64,000 nucleotides of DNA from Cardinium endosymbiont cEper1 of Encarsia pergandiella. GTDB taxonomy: Bacteria; Bacteroidota; Bacteroidia; Cytophagales; Amoebophilaceae. Location: positions 248,035 to 312,034 of the forward strand of contig NC_018605.1 of NCBI RefSeq assembly GCF_000304455.1, given 5' to 3'. A program made the translations under genes and the position numbers. Under the pieces are notes generated by a model. The model ran no database searches. It was not told the origin of the DNA and saw nothing but the letters and a program-made list of their open reading frames with translations. Below are positions 38,597 to 46,825 of this stretch, piece after piece. How positions within the stretch are numbered: position 1 is the stretch's first letter; every line of letters begins with the position of its first letter.

Positions 38597-39265
38597 ATGA
38601 CTTCATTTGTATCTTTAACGAGTCAAACAGATCAAGCGCTGTCATCGGCTGCTCCATGGCGATCTGCTGCCCAATATGCTGCAACATTATTACATAAAGG
38701 AGGCATCATTGCGCTACCCACCGATACGGTTTATGGCTTGGCTTGCTTGGCGCAAAATAAGCAAGCGTTAAAAAGATTATTTCAAATCAAAGAACGTGCA
38801 AACGATAACCCGATTGCCCTTTGTGTAGGAACTATTCAAGAGATCGCTAAATATGGTAAAGTAAACCTAAAGATTATACCTATACTAGGTAATTTACTTC
38901 CTGGACCGGTTACGCTGCTTTTTGAAGCATGGCCATCTATAGATCAAGATGGAATCGCTAACAGCCATTTAGTAGGCATTCGCATGCCAAATCACCCATT
39001 TATTATGCAAGTTGCCCAACTTTGTAATGGAGCGATTGCATTAACCAGTGCCAATAAAAGTAAAGAGCCAAGCTGTCTAAACGTACAAGAATTTAAGCCA
39101 CTTTGGTGCGATTTAGATGCAGTTTTTGATGGAGGTAGATTGGGTACCATAGATCCGATGAGATTAGGTTCTACCATTTTAGACCTCTCTATTAAAGCAT
39201 CTTTTAAAATTATAAGAAATGGATGTGCATTGAATGATGTAAAAAAAACTCTATCCATCCTTTAG
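38597..39265 (+). CDS. tsaC: L-threonylcarbamoyladenylate synthase (TsaC/YrdC family)
   Basis: 222 residues. Makes threonylcarbamoyl-AMP, the donor for the t6A modification of tRNA. Family markers are GGIIALPTDTVYGLAC near residue 35, KRLFQIKERANDNPI, LPGPVTLLFE and the GIRMPNHPF and ALTSANKSKEPSC blocks. It lacks the extra C-terminal Sua5 domain. It complements TsaE at 28066. The spacing to yraN (165 bases) leaves room for a promoter. Confidence 0.9.
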   Translation: MTSFVSLTSQTDQALSSAAPWRSAAQYAATLLHKGGIIALPTDTVYGLACLAQNKQALKRLFQIKERANDNPIALCVGTIQEIAKYGKVNLKIIPILGNLLPGPVTLLFEAWPSIDQDGIANSHLVGIRMPNHPFIMQVAQLCNGAIALTSANKSKEPSCLNVQEFKPLWCDLDAVFDGGRLGTIDPMRLGSTILDLSIKASFKIIRNGCALNDVKKTLSIL

Positions 39266-39392
39266 CCATTTAATGATAATGGCTATCCAGTAGCCCAACG
39301 CATTCAGTCAATATTTGGCAAATATCTTATTATATACTAAATTAGTTTGGTTTATCTGGTTGCCAGGTGCAATGTATAAAACGGCTATTTTT

Positions 39393-39475
39393 GCGCATGT
39401 GGTGAAAATAGGTATACACGCCATCTTGAGGGGGTGGTGCTTTCGGGCATGGGGGTTCGAGTCCCCCTTTGCGCA
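39393..39475 (+). tRNA. tRNA-Leu (anticodon GAG)
   Basis: Type II tRNA of 83 bases. Acceptor GCGCATG/TTTGCGC pairs at five of seven positions, ending with a T-T and a G-T pair. The anticodon stem CCATC/GGTGG holds loop TTGAGGG, so the anticodon is GAG. The long variable arm TGC...GCA and T-arm GGGGG-TTCGAGT-CCCCC are clear. The 3' CCA is not encoded. The weak inner acceptor pairs are unusual but the fold is convincing. Confidence 0.9.
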
Positions 39476-39548
39476 CAAAAAAATTAAAATTAAGCAGGTA
39501 AAGCCTAACCCTTCACGGGCTCTAATCTGGTTTTACAGGCGTCATTAG

Positions 39549-39623
39549 GGGTGGTTAGCTCAGATGGTTTAGAGCATTCCGTTGACATCGGAAAGGTCGT
39601 TGGTTCAAATCCAATGCCACCCA
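39549..39623 (+). tRNA. tRNA-Val (anticodon GAC)
   Basis: 75 bases. Acceptor GGGTGGT pairs with GCCACCC (last pair T-G). The D-arm is GCTC...GAGC, the anticodon stem TTCCG/CGGAA holds loop TTGACAT (anticodon GAC), and the T-arm GTTGG-TTCAAAT-CCAAT is regular. CCA is not encoded. It follows tRNA-Leu by 73 bases. Confidence 0.93.
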
Positions 39624-39707
39624 CAACAGGTAAAATATGCCAAGCAACTGCTATTTCGATTGAAAAGCCCCTTTCATTAAGTGCTAAATATTTAAATAAA
39701 TTGACCA

Positions 39708-40523
39708 TTGCGTACCCAAAAAAGATTTCTAGATTATTTCGAAAATAGATATCAACTGATTATTCGAAATGTTGAAAATTTTGCGGAGTATATAACGCCT
39801 TCTTTCAGCTACGCAACCTTGATGACCATATTTTTATCATGGTTATGTATAAGTTTTGGTCTGAGCCTATGGCTGGCTAAAACTGTTTTAGCTAGGTGGA
39901 TGAACCCCATCTATATAGAAACAGAAAATCAAAAAAAAATACTTTCCTTAGCGACTACAGTAGAAGCCTTAGAGCAACAAATTAGTAGTCAAACTGCATT
40001 TATTTCGACGCTCCAAAAGATCATTCAAGTAAAATCTAAATCTTCACTCCCTTTGTCATCTCGTACTACTATTCCAAAATCAATAGAAGAAGATGTTAAA
40101 GTGGTCTCATCTGTAGCGGTATCTACCAACCAAGAAAATACTATTCAGAATAGATCTCTTTTATTGGTTCCCCCTATTAATGGAATGATTACGAAAAAAT
40201 TTCATAGAGCAGGTAACCATTATGGGGTTGATATTGTCGCAAAAGAAAAAGATCCTATTAAAGCCATATCAACTGGTATTGTGATTTTTTCCGATTGGTC
40301 CGTGGATACGGGATGGGTTATCGTCATTCAGCATTACAATAACGTTGTTTCAATCTGTAAGCATTGTGCCATTTTATTTAAAAAAGTTGGTAACTTGGTC
40401 AGAGCAGGTGATGTAGTGGCGCTTATGGGTAATTCTGGAGAAATCTCCACGGGGCCCCATCTACATTTTGAGCTTTGGAGCGAAGGTGTTGCATTAAATC
40501 CAGAAGACTATATTAATACCTAA
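39708..40523 (+). CDS. M23-family metallopeptidase with membrane anchor
   Basis: 271 residues from a TTG start; the first ATG would cut into the conserved N-terminus. One membrane helix (MTIFLSWLCISFGLSLWLA, ~40-58) precedes a short coiled coil (EALEQQISSQTAFISTLQK) and a C-terminal LytM domain (~150-271). Zinc ligands are in HYGVD and in GPHLHFELW, with the intervening GNSGEISTG, so it should be an active peptidoglycan endopeptidase. It is 3 bases upstream of a bactofilin gene. M23 peptidase plus bactofilin is a known cell-shape pairing in other bacteria. Confidence 0.88.
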   Translation: MRTQKRFLDYFENRYQLIIRNVENFAEYITPSFSYATLMTIFLSWLCISFGLSLWLAKTVLARWMNPIYIETENQKKILSLATTVEALEQQISSQTAFISTLQKIIQVKSKSSLPLSSRTTIPKSIEEDVKVVSSVAVSTNQENTIQNRSLLLVPPINGMITKKFHRAGNHYGVDIVAKEKDPIKAISTGIVIFSDWSVDTGWVIVIQHYNNVVSICKHCAILFKKVGNLVRAGDVVALMGNSGEISTGPHLHFELWSEGVALNPEDYINT

Positions 40524-40526
40524 AAA

Positions 40527-41003
40527 ATGTTCAATAACAAAATAAAACAGACAAACCCTGTAGCGATTAGTAACATTATAGGGCAGGGTTCGCATTTAGA
40601 AGGAAATATACACACTACAGGTAATTTGCGCATAGAGGGTAAGGTAACGGGTGGTATCAAGGCAAAAGCAAAAGTCGTTTTGAGCCATACTGCTCAGATA
40701 GAAGGCAATATTGTAGCACAAAATGCTGAAATCGGTGGGGAGGTAAAAGGAAGCATAGAAGTTATAGAGTTACTTGTACTCAAATCAACTGCAATGGTAT
40801 GGGGTGATATCATTACTAGCAAACTAGTTTTTGAAGAAGGGGCTTGTTTTGATGGAAAATGTAAAATGGGCAAGGAGCATAAGGTTCCCCCTCGCTCCGC
40901 TGCTGCTGAAGCGAGTCTATCTTCTAAAACAGTTGAATATATGGGAAAACACCCAGAAAAGTTACAATCACCTAACCCTTCTAATCCATCTATAAAAAAA
41001 TAA
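40527..41003 (+). CDS. Bactofilin-family cytoskeletal protein
   Basis: 158 residues. Bactofilins polymerise without nucleotide into filaments that position envelope enzymes. The beta-helix core spans ~20-120, with repeat units such as GNIHTTGNLRIEGKVTGGI, HTAQIEGNIVAQNAEIGGEV and KSTAMVWGDIITSKL. The tail is polar and proline-rich (NPSNPSIKK). It is packed between the M23 peptidase and fabV with 2-3 base gaps, so co-transcription is likely. An envelope role with the peptidase is an inference from this pairing. Confidence 0.9.
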   Translation: MFNNKIKQTNPVAISNIIGQGSHLEGNIHTTGNLRIEGKVTGGIKAKAKVVLSHTAQIEGNIVAQNAEIGGEVKGSIEVIELLVLKSTAMVWGDIITSKLVFEEGACFDGKCKMGKEHKVPPRSAAAEASLSSKTVEYMGKHPEKLQSPNPSNPSIKK

Positions 41004-41005
41004 AT

Positions 41006-42214
41006 ATGCATATAGAGCCAAAAATACGAGGATACATATGCACTACGGCTCATCCGGCAGGCTGTATCCAAAATGTACAGCAACAAATCCAATATGTATC
41101 CAATCAGCCTTCCATTGCATCAGGTCCTAAAAAAGTATTGATTATAGGTGCCTCTACGGGTTATGGGTTAGCCAGTAGAATAGTAGCGGCTTTTGGTGCC
41201 AAAGCGCAAACTATAGGTGTTTTTCTTGAGCGATCAGCCGATGACAAGCGTACTGCCTCTGCTGGTTGGTACCATACAGCGGCTTTTGAGCAAGCTGCAC
41301 ACCAAGCGGGAATTTATGCTAAAAGTATTAATGGTGACGCTTTTTCAGATGCCATAAAACAAGAAACCATTGCTTTAATCAAAGAGGATTGGGGTGGTGA
41401 AGTAGATTTGGTAATCTATAGCCTAGCTTCTCCGCGCCGTACCCATCCCCAAACGGGTATGTCTTTTAAATCCTGTTTAAAACCTATTGGAGAGCCTTAT
41501 CGCAACCAAACGGTGGATATAATAAGTGGCCATCTCTCAGATGTTTGTATTGAGCCTGCAACGCCCAAAGAAGTGGCAGATACGGTTGCAGTAATGGGAG
41601 GTGAAGACTGGATGATGTGGATAGAAGCTTTATTCGCGGAAAAGTTATTGGCTAAAGGGGTACAAACAATGGCTTATTCTTACATAGGCCCTAAGCTAAC
41701 CCATCGAATCTATTTAAAAGGAACGATTGGAATGGCAAAAAAAGATTTGGTAGCAACGAGCAAAATACTACAACACCGGCTCCGTCCTATAGATGGGCAG
41801 GCTGTCATTGCTGTGAGTAAAGCAGTGATGACACAAGCGAGTGCAGCTATACCGGTAGTACCGCTTTATATTTCATTGCTCTACAAAATTATGAAAGAGA
41901 AAGCACTACACGAGGGGTGTATAGAACAAATGTACAGGTTATATGCTGATCGCTTGTATAGAACAGATCGGACACTATTGGTAGATGCGCAAGGGCTGAT
42001 TCGTATAGATGATTGGGAGATGCGGAAAGATGTGCAACAAGCAGTTGCTGCACTTTGGTCAAAGATAGACGAAGGAAATCTAACTACTGTTACGGACTGG
42101 GTAGGATGCCGCCATGAATTTTATAAGCTATTTGGTTTTGAAGTAGAAGGGGTTGATTACAGCCTACCTCAGACGGCAGCGCTTCCCATACCTTCTTTAA
42201 AGTTACCTATATAA
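41006..42214 (+). CDS. fabV: Enoyl-ACP (trans-2-enoyl-CoA) reductase FabV
   Basis: NADH-dependent reductase closing each round of fatty-acid elongation, 402 residues, normal length. The Rossmann motif is VLIIGASTGYGLASRI, followed by GVFLERSADDKRTASAGWY and YSLASPRRTHPQTG, both diagnostic for FabV. The catalytic Y-x8-K motif is in AYSYIGPKLTHRIYLKGTIG. FabV is less sensitive to triclosan than FabI in characterised species. It supplies acyl chains together with FabZ of the lpxC fusion. Confidence 0.95.
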   Translation: MHIEPKIRGYICTTAHPAGCIQNVQQQIQYVSNQPSIASGPKKVLIIGASTGYGLASRIVAAFGAKAQTIGVFLERSADDKRTASAGWYHTAAFEQAAHQAGIYAKSINGDAFSDAIKQETIALIKEDWGGEVDLVIYSLASPRRTHPQTGMSFKSCLKPIGEPYRNQTVDIISGHLSDVCIEPATPKEVADTVAVMGGEDWMMWIEALFAEKLLAKGVQTMAYSYIGPKLTHRIYLKGTIGMAKKDLVATSKILQHRLRPIDGQAVIAVSKAVMTQASAAIPVVPLYISLLYKIMKEKALHEGCIEQMYRLYADRLYRTDRTLLVDAQGLIRIDDWEMRKDVQQAVAALWSKIDEGNLTTVTDWVGCRHEFYKLFGFEVEGVDYSLPQTAALPIPSLKLPI

Positions 42215-42581
42215 ATTTTGAGCATTGTAAAGGATGGTCAGGTGGGTGTACGCACGCTATCCACTTTTACTTCTACTTAAGACCAAGAAAATCCATTGCT
42301 TACTACACCGGTAACCCCTACAATATTGTTTCCTGCTGCTTGAATATTTTTAGCCTGTCTTTTGTATTTATTTTACTGATTTACAGAAAATTAAATAATT
42401 TATTTCACCTGTTTTTTTAGTAAAAAAACAGATGTTTTAGTGCCTATTATTAAGTCTTTATAAAATAATAACATGACAACTTATTTAAGTTATATAAAAG
42501 TTTTCTTTATACAACTGTGTATAGATAAATTTTTATATCTGATTAACAATTAATATTTAAATTAATTTTATACTACATGCA
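42215..42581. other. AT-rich intergenic region with palindrome and a diverged repeat
   Basis: No gene seen. CTGTTTTTTTA-G-TAAAAAAACAG near 42409-42431 is a perfect 11-bp inverted repeat. From about 42361 to 42560 the sequence resembles 57112-57330 in scattered blocks (ACTGATTTACAGAA, TTCTTTATACAACTGT). A short palindrome AACTTATTTAAGTT precedes the second block. Confidence 0.5.
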
Positions 42582-43037
42582 ATGAATACAACCCATGAAA
42601 AAGACCAATTTTGGCTTAGTACACCATTAGAGGAAATGACTCCAGCGCAATGGGAGTCTTTATGTGATGGATGTGGTAAATGTTGCTTGCTTAAAATACA
42701 AGAAGCAGAAACGCAACAGGTGCGTACTACAAAGATTTGTTGTCGGCTACTTAATACCCGCACTTGCCAATGTTCCAACTACCAAGAACGATTTCGCTAT
42801 GTAGATGATTGTATCAAATTAAATCCTACAAATGTAAAGACCATTACTTGGCTACCCAAAAGTTGTGCCTATCGCCTTGTTAAACAAAAAAAAGCATTAC
42901 CTGATTGGCATCCTTTAATGACCAAAGATCTACAATCTACAATCAAAAGTGGCCATTCGGTTAAAAGCTTTGTGGTACATCCCGCATTGGTCAATAAACC
43001 ATTGATAAACTATTTATTAGAAGAAACCATCCACTAA
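42582..43037 (+). CDS. YcgN/UPF0260-family cysteine-cluster protein
   Basis: 151 residues. The family block FWLSTPLEEMTPAQWESLCDGCGKCCL is followed by CCRLLNTRTCQCSNY and WLPKSCAYR. Ten or more cysteines in CxxCxxCC-like spacing suggest metal or Fe-S binding. The biochemical role is unknown for the family. The gene stands alone, 370 bases after fabV. Confidence 0.85.
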   Translation: MNTTHEKDQFWLSTPLEEMTPAQWESLCDGCGKCCLLKIQEAETQQVRTTKICCRLLNTRTCQCSNYQERFRYVDDCIKLNPTNVKTITWLPKSCAYRLVKQKKALPDWHPLMTKDLQSTIKSGHSVKSFVVHPALVNKPLINYLLEETIH

Positions 43038-43044
43038 TATCGGT

Positions 43045-43100
43045 TCTGTTACCTTTATTTGGCTATGCGACGTTTGTTTTAAAGAAAGTAAGACCGTTTT
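43045..43100 (+). mobile_element. Possible IS6 end remnant
   Basis: GCGACGTTTGTTTTAAAG with a nearby GGTTCTGTTACC resembles the left end of the IS6 copies (GGTTCTGTCGCGTTTGTTTTAAG). No transposase sequence follows. It may be a decayed solo end in the 217-base gap before adk. Confidence 0.35.
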
Positions 43101-43254
43101 TATAGCATACGCGTCAAGTTAAGGATAAAACACGCATAAGCATTATTAAATTGTTCTATCCAACGTTTTTATATGTAGAACTTTTAAGCACTACGTGCCA
43201 TTATTCTTAATTTTATATTAAATTTCACATTTTAAAATCCATCGTTACCTATTT

Positions 43255-43833
43255 ATGTTAAATATTATTCTAGTGGGCCCTCCTGGGTCTGGAAAGGGCA
43301 CACAAGCTGAACGGATGATTCAAAAATATGGCTTTATATCGATCGCTTTAGGCGCTTTGTTGCGCCAACAAATAGCAGAAAATGGAGCCAACAAATCACG
43401 CATTGAGGCGTATATTAATAATGGTCAATTGGTACCAGATGATATATCTTTTCAAATCATAAGAGAACTTATAGAAACAAAACCTTCCGATGAATCCTTA
43501 TTACTTGATGGTTTTCCAAGAACGATTGTACAGGCAACTTTCTTAGATAATTGTTTGGTATCATACCATGCTAAAATAGATGGCGTAATTCTTTTAGATG
43601 TACCCAATGTGCACTTATTAAAAAGGCTTAGAGAACGGGCAACCATTGAAGCAAGGCCTGATGACCAAGATGATGATAAAATTAAAGCACGTATGCACAT
43701 ATACCAACAGAAGACCCTACCTATGCTCAACTATTATCAACACCAAAACAAATTATATCGTGTAGATGGAACGCAAGCTATAGACGAAGTGACTAAAGCG
43801 ATTGAAACCATTATAGATCGGCTCAAGCTATAA
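43255..43833 (+). CDS. adk: Adenylate kinase
   Basis: Interconverts ATP + AMP and two ADP, 192 residues. The P-loop GPPGSGKGTQAERM, the AMP-site block DGFPRTIVQA and the lid-flanking RLRERATIEARPDDQDD are intact. It is a short-lid adenylate kinase, the usual Bacteroidetes form. The obgE gene follows after 5 bases, so the pair is probably one operon. Confidence 0.95.
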   Translation: MLNIILVGPPGSGKGTQAERMIQKYGFISIALGALLRQQIAENGANKSRIEAYINNGQLVPDDISFQIIRELIETKPSDESLLLDGFPRTIVQATFLDNCLVSYHAKIDGVILLDVPNVHLLKRLRERATIEARPDDQDDDKIKARMHIYQQKTLPMLNYYQHQNKLYRVDGTQAIDEVTKAIETIIDRLKL

Positions 43834-43838
43834 CCACT

Positions 43839-44843
43839 ATGTCATCACCAAATTTTATTGATCATGTAAAGCTTTACCTACGCGCTGGAAAGGGGGGAGC
43901 CGGGTTGATCCATTTTATACGTGCTAAGTTTGTTCCAAAAGGCGGACCAGATGGAGGAGATGGTGGTAGAGGCGGGCATATCATTTTACGTGGTGCGAAA
44001 CAATATGGTACTTTGCTCCATCTTAAATATCGAAAACATATTATTGCTGCCAATGGGGAGGTAGGTGGCGATAGCTGTAAAACTGGTGCAAGTGGAAAAG
44101 ATGTAATCATAGATGTTCCATTAGGAACAGTAGCTAAAAGCGCAGATAATGAAGAGGTATTTCTGGAAGTGCTAGAGGACAAAAAAAAATATATTTTAAT
44201 GCAAGGGGGAAAAGGTGGTTGGGGCAACACCCGTTTCAAAACCCCTACTCATCAAACACCTCGTATAGCTTATCCAGGCACACCAGGTATGGAAAGCTGG
44301 ATGGTATTGGAATTAAAATTATTGGCAGATGTCGGTCTAGTAGGTCTACCAAATGCAGGTAAGTCTACGTTGCTTTCGGTTGTATCAGCAGCCAAGCCCC
44401 GCATTGACAGCTATCCGTTTACTACTTTAGTGCCCAACCTTGGTGTGGTGGCCTACCGAGACCAGCAATCTTTTGTCATGGCAGATATCCCAGGGATTAT
44501 AGAGGGCGCAGCTGGAGGCAGGGGATTAGGCACCCGTTTTCTACGCCATATTGAGCGCAATGCAGTTTTACTATTTATGGTCAGCGCAGAATCTAATTCT
44601 ATCAATAGCGGTTATAACATGTTGCTGAGCGAACTGGAAGCGCATAATCCTTTGTTATTAGATAAACCAAGGTTATTGGTTGTGTCAAAAGTAGACTTAC
44701 TAAGCCAAACGGCACGTAAAGTCTTGTTACAAAATTTGCCTAAGGGAATCACATGCTGTTTTATTTCCGCTGCTACGGGGGAGGGTATTATTGATCTTAA
44801 AGACCTAATCTGGGAAAAACTTTCTATATCAGCGGTACAATAG
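43839..44843 (+). CDS. obgE: GTPase Obg
   Basis: Ribosome-assembly GTPase, 334 residues. The glycine-rich Obg domain fills ~1-160 (GGPDGGDGGRGGHIILRG). The G domain follows, with G1 GLPNAGKSTLL, the switch I threonine in PFTTLVPNLG, G3 DIPGIIEGAAGGRGLG and a G4-like VSKVDLL. The C-terminal OCT domain found in some relatives is absent, as is common in this phylum. It lies directly behind adk. Confidence 0.95.
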   Translation: MSSPNFIDHVKLYLRAGKGGAGLIHFIRAKFVPKGGPDGGDGGRGGHIILRGAKQYGTLLHLKYRKHIIAANGEVGGDSCKTGASGKDVIIDVPLGTVAKSADNEEVFLEVLEDKKKYILMQGGKGGWGNTRFKTPTHQTPRIAYPGTPGMESWMVLELKLLADVGLVGLPNAGKSTLLSVVSAAKPRIDSYPFTTLVPNLGVVAYRDQQSFVMADIPGIIEGAAGGRGLGTRFLRHIERNAVLLFMVSAESNSINSGYNMLLSELEAHNPLLLDKPRLLVVSKVDLLSQTARKVLLQNLPKGITCCFISAATGEGIIDLKDLIWEKLSISAVQ

Positions 44844-44918
44844 CCGACAAAATTTTTAGATGCCCTCAACTCAAAAAAGGGGGGCTTATTCACTAGGAAA
44901 ATATATCTAACAGCTAAG

Positions 44919-46418
44919 ATGCATCACACGGTAAAAACACTAGGTAAAGAAACCATTATATATAGCATAAGCAATATTATAGTGCGCGGATGTTCGTATC
45001 TGGTTTTACTACTTCAAACCAATCTACTAACCCCAAGTGCCTACAGCATTATTACAGAGTTCTATGGTAGTTACATTGCCTTGGGCCATGTCATCTACGA
45101 TTTAGCCATGGATGTAACCTATTTAAGGTTTGTACATAGATTGGGCAAATCCTATACTTTTAATGCAGTTATAACCATATTACTTGTTACGAGTTTTATT
45201 TTTTCAATCCTACTGATTGTATTTATACCACAAATTGCAAAGCTAACCAATCACTTAGTCCATATACGGTACTTTTATTATATGACTGGGATACTTATAC
45301 TAGATACGCTACTGATGATTCCCTTAGCAAGGCTACGTGTAGAAAAAAAGACTTTTGAATTCTTGTTGGTAAAATTTTTGCAATCTTTTGCTCATATTAT
45401 TTTTTCTTTTGTATTGCTTTATTGTCCTATATGTTTAAACAGTATAGCCTATTGGATAAGTAATGGTTTGCATATACAGATAGCCTTAAATGAACTAGAT
45501 GCTGTTTTTATAGCCAATTTATTGTCTAGCGTAACTGCTTTAGCCCTTTTATTCGCTCAATTTCAAGGATTCTATTGGGTTTGGCATGGCCATACAATGG
45601 CAATGATAGGTCGTTATGCCACAACTTCTTTTTTTACCATTCTATTTTTCAAAGTTAATGAAACCTTACCACTCTTATGTTTTCGAAAATTAGTTCCCAA
45701 CAATTTTTACACTACCCATACAAAAGAGGAAATATTAGGTAACTTTGGTACCTCTTGTAAGCTGACGGTATGTATTACACTAGGGATTCAAGCTTTTAAA
45801 TATGCTGCAGAACCATTCTTTTTTGCCAACTCAGATCGAAAAGAGGCACCAAGGTTATATAGCCAAACGATGTATGTATTTATACTAGTATCCTGCTTTT
45901 GCCTATTGCTGCTGAGTATAAATGTAGATTGGATCGCAAAAATACTCATCCCCAACGCAAGGTATCGTTATACCATTGACACTGTACCCTACTTAGCATT
46001 TGTCTATATTCTTTTAGGCATCTATTACAACTTGAGTACTGCTTTTAAACTGAGTAATCATACCCAATACAATACCTGGATCAGTGCATGGGGCAGTCTA
46101 GTGATTGGACTTACTGCCTTTCTGATGATACCAAGATTTGGCCATTGGGGCTGTGTATATGCCTCCATGAGTGGTGCGGTGGCTATGGGTTTATTGGGTT
46201 ATTATATGGGTCAAAGATGCTATCCAATACCTTATCCTAAACAGGGATTCTTAATACTCTTATTTACCTTTTTAGTATTTCGAAAGATTCCTTTATGGCG
46301 TACCCAATTAGCTTTTTTAGGGATAGGATGGTCCTATATATGTCTCCATACAACGATTTTAATCCTTTTTTCTATTTTAGCGGTTATATGGAAAAAGTCT
46401 ACTAAGCTTAAAAAATAG
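44919..46418 (+). CDS. Polysaccharide/lipid flippase-like membrane protein (MOP superfamily)
   Basis: 499 residues with 12 to 14 membrane segments. The opening TLGKETIIYSISNIIVRGCSYL and the final-third PYLAFVYILLGIYYNLS block resemble Wzx/oligosaccharide flippases of Bacteroidetes. Such proteins move lipid-linked sugars across the inner membrane. No glycosyltransferase cluster surrounds it, so the substrate is unknown; an O-antigen-like or peptidoglycan precursor is possible. It is complete; the IS6 array starts 60 bases after its stop. Confidence 0.75.
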   Translation: MHHTVKTLGKETIIYSISNIIVRGCSYLVLLLQTNLLTPSAYSIITEFYGSYIALGHVIYDLAMDVTYLRFVHRLGKSYTFNAVITILLVTSFIFSILLIVFIPQIAKLTNHLVHIRYFYYMTGILILDTLLMIPLARLRVEKKTFEFLLVKFLQSFAHIIFSFVLLYCPICLNSIAYWISNGLHIQIALNELDAVFIANLLSSVTALALLFAQFQGFYWVWHGHTMAMIGRYATTSFFTILFFKVNETLPLLCFRKLVPNNFYTTHTKEEILGNFGTSCKLTVCITLGIQAFKYAAEPFFFANSDRKEAPRLYSQTMYVFILVSCFCLLLLSINVDWIAKILIPNARYRYTIDTVPYLAFVYILLGIYYNLSTAFKLSNHTQYNTWISAWGSLVIGLTAFLMIPRFGHWGCVYASMSGAVAMGLLGYYMGQRCYPIPYPKQGFLILLFTFLVFRKIPLWRTQLAFLGIGWSYICLHTTILILFSILAVIWKKSTKLKK

Positions 46419-46477
46419 GGCTATATTGGGCTCTTTCACGTCTGTAGTTGATTTATAGTATAGTAGCCCGAAAAAAG

Positions 46478-46825
46478 GGTTCTGTCGCGTTTGTTTTAAG
46501 GGAGCGGTTATTTTAGTAATTTTGGTTAAAAATTGACTAAAATGTTTAGTATTACCCGTAGATTATTCCCTTATTTTAAAGGATTTTGTTCATCACCAGA
46601 GTTAATCCTCCTATTTGTGTATATGAAATGTCGTTTTTCTTTAAGCTATAGAGACTTGGAAGAGATGATGCGTATGAGAGGCGCAAAGATTAATCATTCT
46701 ACTTTACAAAGGTGGGTCATTAAGTTTATGCCACTCATAGATCAAGAAGTAAGAAAAAGAAACGCCCAGTTGGTAGTAGCTGGAGAATGGATGAAACTTA
46801 CGTAAAACTAAATGGTAAGTGGATT
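46478..46825 (+). mobile_element. Truncated IS6 copy 2
   Basis: Left end GGTTCTGTCGCGTTTGT and the first 348 bp of the element. It stops exactly where the intact copy begins. The remaining 3' part does not reappear beyond the intact copy, so this was not a simple nested insertion: the distal half was deleted. It includes the broken transposase at 46542. Confidence 0.88.
46542..46825 (+). pseudogene. IS6 transposase fragment with frameshift
   Basis: The first ~75 codons match the intact copy (FSITRRLFPYFKGFCSSPEL). A one-base deletion in the A-rich stretch after QEVRKR near 46760 shifts the frame. The reading then ends shortly before the junction with copy 3. It lacks the whole catalytic DDE part. 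Confidence 0.88.

Noticed and set aside
42215-42581. Candidate replication origin (AT-rich, TTATACAACTGTGTATAGATAA)
   Set aside because: The DnaA-box likeness is weak, no dnaA/dnaN neighbours are present, and a similar block recurs at 57.2 kb.
43874-44239. Minus-strand proline-rich frame of 121 codons
   Set aside because: Antisense to the glycine-rich Obg domain; glycine codons read as proline on the other strand.
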